NCBI GenBank assembly: GCA_002730485.1
Contig: PCAH01000156.1
Coordinates: forward strand, 1-10,017
Direction: 5' to 3'
Source: Dehalococcoidia bacterium
Lineage (GTDB): Bacteria; Chloroflexota; Dehalococcoidia; UBA3495
DNA length: 10,017 nt
Shown here: positions 7,401-10,017 of the stretch, piece by piece
Layout of the letters: every line of letters starts with the position of its first letter
Position numbering within the stretch: the first letter of the stretch is position 1
The notes under the pieces: generated by a model
Databases searched by the model: none
What the model saw: the letters and a program-made list of their open reading frames with translations, nothing else
What the model was told of the DNA's origin: nothing
Position numbers and translations under genes: made by a program

Positions 7401-8228
7401 GTAAGCGGCAGCCCCGGCAACACCTCCGGCAGGCCCAGACAAGATGGACCGAACCGCCAGACGGCGCGAGTCCTCGATGGGAGCGACTCCGCCATTGGAC
7501 TGCATGATTAGGAAATCCCCGGCCTGCTGGAATGATGTCAGGCGGTTTTGCAGGTTCTCGAGATAGCGGCCCAACACCGGCCCCACGTAGGAATTGATGA
7601 CTGTGGTGCTGAGGCGGTCAAATTCTTTTATCTGCGGGATGACCTGGGAAGATAAAGATGTGTACATCCCGGGGAACTTGGACCGGATTATCGCTCCAAC
7701 CCGGTCTTCGTGCTCGGGGTTCAGGTATGAGAACAAGAAACAGACTGCCAGCGCCTCCACACCCTCGTCTTTGAGGTTGTCCAAGGCGGCGTTCAACGCA
7801 TCTTCATCAAGGGAATCCTTGACGCTGCCGTCTGCCAGTACGCGCTCCGGAACGTCGGCTCTGAGGTACCTGGGCACCAGGGGTTCCACTGGTGTCATGC
7901 GCAGGTTGTATCGGTCTTCTTTCAGGCCTTCCCGCATCTCCAACAGGTCCCTGAAACCATCGGTGGTGAGTAGACCGACCTTGGCCCCTTTTCGTTCCAC
8001 CAGGGTGTTGGTCGCCACCGTACTGCCGTGGATGATCATGTCAGCCGACGCCAAAAAGTTTTCCAAAGAAAGGCCATGGGCTGTGGCGGCATCGTTTAGC
8101 CCCACCATCAGCCCCTCTGACGGGTCATTGGGCGTCGATGCAGTCTTGAAATAACGGGGAGGCTGGCCTTCTTGGGCCACCACAAAGTCGGTGAACGTAC
8201 CACCAACGTCTATTCCGATCACATACAC
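4500..8228 (-). CDS. Fused HyuA-HyuB hydantoinase / 5-oxoprolinase family protein
   Basis: A 1242-residue cytoplasmic enzyme of the ATP-dependent hydantoinase/5-oxoprolinase family, which opens cyclic amides such as 5-oxoproline or N-methylhydantoin. Residues 1-690 are the A part: VGIDVGG-type start with DVGGTFTD at 7-14, HGSTVATNTLVER at 67-79, SGPAGG at 264-269 and FDMGGTSTDISL at 288-299, the actin-like ATPase signatures. From ~695 to the end is the B part, with NDPYFGGSHLPD near 787, NRAHHSDVGG near 817, a GGGGAAYG segment near 1085 and the usual SSGGGGYGNP tail. Length agrees with fused 5-oxoprolinases (~1,290 residues). The start is uncertain: a TTG at 8246 adds six residues, but GTG at 8228 gives the normal family N-terminus and has GGAAG 11 nt upstream. 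It follows the ArsR-like gene closely. The exact substrate cannot be assigned. Confidence 0.92.
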   Translation of the reverse strand: MYVIGIDVGGTFTDFVVAQEGQPPRYFKTASTPNDPSEGLMVGLNDAATAHGLSLENFLASADMIIHGSTVATNTLVERKGAKVGLLTTDGFRDLLEMREGLKEDRYNLRMTPVEPLVPRYLRADVPERVLADGSVKDSLDEDALNAALDNLKDEGVEALAVCFLFSYLNPEHEDRVGAIIRSKFPGMYTSLSSQVIPQIKEFDRLSTTVINSYVGPVLGRYLENLQNRLTSFQQAGDFLIMQSNGGVAPIEDSRRLAVRSILSGPAGGVAGAAAYGGLVGASDLIAFDMGGTSTDISLIENGEPHLSTEKFEAGWKISVPMIDIHTMGAGGGSIASVGPGGIMHVGPESAGATPGPAAYDKGGDRPTVTDANLALGYLDAGNFLGGAAKLDASLAEKAILAHVAEPVNLSMIEAAEGISEVVSTSIAEGIRLMSVQRGVDPRRFAIMAFGGAAGLHAGKVAKQLQVGKVIIPAAAAVLSAHGMLATDLKYDYSRSHPAALLGMDLGSIRSLVAGMESEGQDKLLAQGVLESNIEVTVTADMRYLDQIYEVNVAIPDLAQDEQALISQWAANFHQRYQELYSYSQSEQEIRLVTLRVSVVGRLPKLNPPPLEGANAAQPKEKGRRSIYFGSWVDAPIYEIADLSPGSTVNGPAVLESNFTTVLVEPGDSATIDPYGGIELQVSLESSNTETSQTMSADRPDPVTLAVVEHRLESIALEMTEVMLRTAMSQILNSSRDFSTAILDGDCQLAAQGEGIPVHVSALPVAGAAVRDYFGDSISEGDLFILNDPYFGGSHLPDITIIRPVFYQGRLLFYAVNRAHHSDVGGGTHGGYNPRANEIFQEGIRIPPLKLYDQGAPREDVLQMLSANVRQPENFLGDLNAQIGSVMIAAQRIGNLLESYGSERLLAAVEEILGATERQVRQFISEWPDGVYHGESLVDDDGFDNKLIPIRAKVTIAGDSMSIDLAESSTQVTGFINSAYANTRSLAHAAIMYVAPANVAKNEGSMRPVEIIAPKGLIVNANPPAPVCMSTNHCAEEIVEAVFKALAQAVPQSVNAGFSRRLRYAITGKDPRTGRQFIWHFFLARGGGGAAYGYDGWPNVGEVNVAGGIRSPSIEVTEERFPFFIRRHELRPNSGGRGAWRGGLGGICDLIYQGEGPAYLNTAGDGIVVPPFGLFNGEDGLPHDYRILNDSSERILGSKETEVLVQPGDHVYCLSSGGGGYGNPSERSQESEDWDRRNGYVV

Positions 8229-8281
8229 GGTCAGACACGCTTCCAAAAAATTTCAGGTTCTACTTGGCGATTCACCAGCAG

Positions 8282-8749
8282 CTAGTCTCCGGCTGCCGCA
8301 ATGTTAAGCCAGGTATTTGGACTGCCTTGCAAAGTAACTTCTCTAATCCCCTGGGTGCGGCCCACGAATCCCTGGTCGGCTAAGAAAGTTGTAACAGCTC
8401 GGCCCAGAGACCCACCCAGGTGATGCCCGGGCTCGGTCCAGTCCAGGCACCCAAAGGCAAAATTCCCAGTGGATTTAGCCGCCTCAGCCACCGGCACACC
8501 CAACCTCTCCATTGCCTGTAGGCCTTTGGGAGTCAATGTATAGCCCACCCGGTTTCCAGGGGCCGGAGCCAGAGTTTCTTCAAGCCATTTCAAACCTAAC
8601 ATCTCGTCCATCAGGGCCATGCCAGCAACTCCGGCCAGGTGTCCGTAGCAGGTACGCGCCTGCCTAAGGGGAGTATCTCGCTTAACTTCCCGTTTGGATT
8701 GGGGGCTGAACTTGGGCCTTACTCTGATTGGTTTTTGGTTGTGAGCCAT
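8282..8749 (-). CDS. Stand-alone ArsR-type effector domain lacking the HTH
   Basis: A 155-residue protein. From residue 30 it matches the region that follows the winged helix in a group of long ArsR regulators: ARTCYGHLAGVAG (31-43; usual form ARTCYDHLAGRLG), a YTLTPKG segment near 70, and FGCLDWTEPGHHLGGSLG (99-116; usual form CLDWSERRPHLAGALG). The N-terminal helix-turn-helix of about 100 residues is absent; in its place is a basic 30-residue lead. Cys34, His37, Cys101, His109 and His110 are possible ligand residues. The ATG at 8747-8749 is fixed by a perfect GGAGGT five bases upstream; an in-frame upstream ATG at 8791 lies in the hairpin region without a binding site. Its stop is 53 bp before the HyuA-HyuB start, so they are probably co-transcribed. 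It may bind a ligand or partner, but a DNA-binding role is doubtful. Confidence 0.8.
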   Translation of the reverse strand: MAHNQKPIRVRPKFSPQSKREVKRDTPLRQARTCYGHLAGVAGMALMDEMLGLKWLEETLAPAPGNRVGYTLTPKGLQAMERLGVPVAEAAKSTGNFAFGCLDWTEPGHHLGGSLGRAVTTFLADQGFVGRTQGIREVTLQGSPNTWLNIAAAGD

Positions 8750-8790
8750 GTTTGACCTCCAATTTGGCTGCCGAGGTTGCTGTATAAGCA

Positions 8791-8826
8791 AATGGCGGGG
8801 CCGACGTTTCCGCTGGCCCCGCCATT
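8791..8826. terminator. Strong hairpin between the MoaD-like and ArsR-like genes
   Basis: AATGGCGGGGCC (8791-8802) and its exact complement GGCCCCGCCATT (8815-8826) form a 12-bp stem with a 12-nt loop. It starts 33 bp after the MoaD-like stop and ends about 40 bp before the ArsR-like start. On the minus strand it is followed by only a weak T-containing stretch (TTTGCTTATAC), so it is at best a partial terminator. A role as attenuator or as a mRNA processing/stability element that sets different levels for the two halves of the operon is equally possible. Confidence 0.5.
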
Positions 8827-8858
8827 GTCGTTCTGGTTTTAGTCAGAGAGGAACTCCC

Positions 8859-9128
8859 TCAGCCACCGCCGATGGCGGGGAGAAAGTGCACCTCGCTGTT
8901 TTCCTGCACCTTGTCCAACATACCCAGCAGGCTCACCTCTCCGTCGATGATCACCGCGAGTCCCGGAATCAGGTCTTCTTGCATATCGTCGCAGAGGAAT
9001 TCCCTGATACCCGGATGGAGCGCCTCGAGGTTATTGATCAACCGGCGGACGGTGGTGCCTTCCACCTGGACCTGTTGCTTGCCGCCAGTCAATTGCTGCA
9101 GCTTTGGCGGTATCCAGACCTCCGCCAT
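8859..9128 (-). CDS. MoaD/ThiS-family sulfur-carrier protein
   Basis: An 89-residue ubiquitin-like (beta-grasp) protein of the MoaD/ThiS family. The family is seen in TTVRRLINNLEALHPGIRE, in the central VIIDGE strand, and in the C-terminus VHFLPAIGGG. MoaD carries sulfur as a C-terminal thiocarboxylate for molybdopterin synthesis. Here the tail ends in three glycines; families usually end in GG, and the last Gly would be the activated residue. The ATG follows the molybdoenzyme stop by only 6 bp, so translation is probably coupled; the nearest purine-rich run (GAGGG) lies inside the end of the upstream gene. The position next to a molybdopterin enzyme favours supply of cofactor for it. No MoaE or MoeB partner is in the window. 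ThiS or another sulfur-transfer role cannot be excluded. Confidence 0.85.
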   Translation of the reverse strand: MAEVWIPPKLQQLTGGKQQVQVEGTTVRRLINNLEALHPGIREFLCDDMQEDLIPGLAVIIDGEVSLLGMLDKVQENSEVHFLPAIGGG

Positions 9129-9134
9129 TGCTTG

Positions 9135-10017
9135 TTACTTACCCTCTTTGGCCCAGAGAGCCTCCAGTATCTTGTCTGGAGACATGGGCAGGTCATTCAT
9201 CCTGATGCCTATGGCATCGTAGATGGCGTTGGATATGGCAGCCATGGGAGGCACTATCGGAACCTCACCAACTCCCCGAACACCGTACGGGTGACTCGGG
9301 TTGGCGACCTCGACGATGATTGTGTCGATCATCGGCAGGTCCAACGTCGTGGGCATGCGGTAGTCCAGGAAGCTGCTGTTCTCCAGAGCGCCATCATCGT
9401 TGTAGATGTAGGCCTCATTGAGAGCCCAGCCGATTCCCTGCACTGCGCCACCTTGAATCTGGCCTTCCACATAGGCGGGGTGGATGGCTTTTCCGGCGTC
9501 CTGGGCGGCGGTGTAACGAAGGATCTCCACCTTCCCTGTTTCCGGATCAACTTCAACGTCGACCAGGTGGACGCCGATGGACGGGCCAGGACCGGGAGGA
9601 TTGACGCCTGCGGAGCCGACGATCGGGCCGCCAGTGGGAATCATCCGCGCGGCGATCTGCTTGAAATTCAACTTTAGTTCCGGGTCTGAGATGTGCTGAA
9701 GCACCGCTTCTTTGTACTCGACATCGGTATCGGGTATCTCCCAGATCTTGGCGGCGCGTTCAATCATCTGCTGTTTCACGCTCTGGGCGGCGGTGTAACA
9801 AGCCCAACCAGTCTTGAAGGTTGCGCTGCTGCCGCCGGTATTGGAGGTGAAACCGATGGAGTCGGTATCGCCGACCTGGGGTTTGATATCGGTGACGGGC
9901 AGACCCAACACTTCAGCCACGTGCATAGCCATGGCCGCCCGGCTGCCGCCGATGTCCGGCGAGCCCTCGGTCAAACTGACGGTCCCATCTGAGTTGACCA
10001 CCAGGACTGCCGAAGAG
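9135..10017 (-). CDS. Molybdopterin-binding hydroxylase subunit, xanthine dehydrogenase type (5' truncated)
   Basis: The C-terminal 293 residues of the large catalytic subunit of a xanthine dehydrogenase/CO dehydrogenase-family hydroxylase; the frame runs open through the right edge, and the GTG at 10001 is not a start. Visible family features are the DIGG segment followed by an AEVLGLP helix, TGGSSATF then a YTAA helix, DVEVDPETGKVEILRY, EGQIQGGAVQGIGWALNEA, and the active-site loop GVRGVGEVPIVPP, whose Glu (codon 9264-9266) is the catalytic base of the family. The protein ends with the usual SPDKILEAL. Such enzymes hydroxylate purines, nicotinate, other N-heterocycles, aldehydes or CO with a Mo cofactor, iron-sulfur and FAD partners. 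Those partners would have to lie beyond the window. The MoaD-like gene follows directly. Substrate is unassigned. Confidence 0.93.
   Translation of the reverse strand, partial: SSAVLVVNSDGTVSLTEGSPDIGGSRAAMAMHVAEVLGLPVTDIKPQVGDTDSIGFTSNTGGSSATFKTGWACYTAAQSVKQQMIERAAKIWEIPDTDVEYKEAVLQHISDPELKLNFKQIAARMIPTGGPIVGSAGVNPPGPGPSIGVHLVDVEVDPETGKVEILRYTAAQDAGKAIHPAYVEGQIQGGAVQGIGWALNEAYIYNDDGALENSSFLDYRMPTTLDLPMIDTIIVEVANPSHPYGVRGVGEVPIVPPMAAISNAIYDAIGIRMNDLPMSPDKILEALWAKEGK

Noticed and set aside
6738..7511. A 257-codon open frame on the plus strand
   Set aside because: It is wholly antisense to the HyuA ATPase region, which is intact and conserved. There are no motifs and no ribosome binding site that I can defend.
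8750..8791. Upstream ATG at 8791 extending the ArsR-like protein by 14 residues
   Set aside because: It starts at the base of the hairpin without a ribosome binding site. The ATG at 8749 has GGAGGT five bases upstream.
8748..9677. A 309-codon open frame on the plus strand
   Set aside because: It runs antisense through the MoaD-like gene and the molybdoenzyme gene, both of which have clear family motifs. Its translation is rich in His, Arg and Gly with no recognisable domain, typical of a shadow frame in GC-rich DNA.
9999..10001. GTG at 10001 as the start of the molybdoenzyme gene
   Set aside because: The frame continues to the edge and the visible protein begins in the middle of a family domain, so it is a truncated gene.

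Overview
The window looks like a bacterial chromosome segment of moderate to fairly high GC. It carries two metabolic modules on the minus strand and the end of one plus-strand gene at the left edge. Gene content (a CsoR-regulated copper exporter, a xanthine-dehydrogenase-type molybdoenzyme, a fused HyuA/HyuB hydantoinase/oxoprolinase) and protein style suggest a free-living aerobic bacterium. A Chloroflexota lineage such as marine or soil Dehalococcoidia/SAR202 is my best guess, but no marker gene here proves it. There are no RNA genes, CRISPR arrays, insertion sequences or phage genes.

Left edge (2-564): the 3' end of a plus-strand gene encoding an alanine-rich helical protein tail, then a near-perfect 16-bp stem terminator (351-386). 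Its A- and T-rich ends let it work for both strands. About 180 bp beyond it show nothing recognisable.

Copper module (565-4485, minus strand), in transcription order: csoR repressor, a tandem DUF1330 protein, a two-HMA Cu(I) P-type ATPase (CopA), and a small YHS protein with a histidine-rich tail. A promoter (TTGACC - 17 bp - TAACAT) lies just upstream of csoR. A perfect ACCCCC-G-GGGGGT palindrome sits between the -10 and the csoR start, where a CsoR operator would be expected. The simplest model is a self-repressed operon: Cu(I) releases CsoR, CopA exports copper, and the YHS/His-rich protein binds or delivers metal. The DUF1330 duplication is the unexplained member.

Catabolic module (4500-10017, minus strand), in transcription order: the C-terminal part of a molybdopterin-binding hydroxylase subunit (cut by the window edge), a MoaD/ThiS-like sulfur carrier ending in GGG six bases later, a strong 12-bp hairpin, a small protein corresponding to the effector domain of ArsR-type regulators without its helix-turn-helix, and a 1242-residue HyuA-HyuB fusion. 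Hydroxylation of an N-heterocycle by the molybdoenzyme followed by ATP-dependent opening of a cyclic amide is a reasonable pathway, but the substrate cannot be read from sequence.

The points most worth following are the HTH-less ArsR-type domain inside the catabolic cluster and the tandem DUF1330 protein inside the copper operon.
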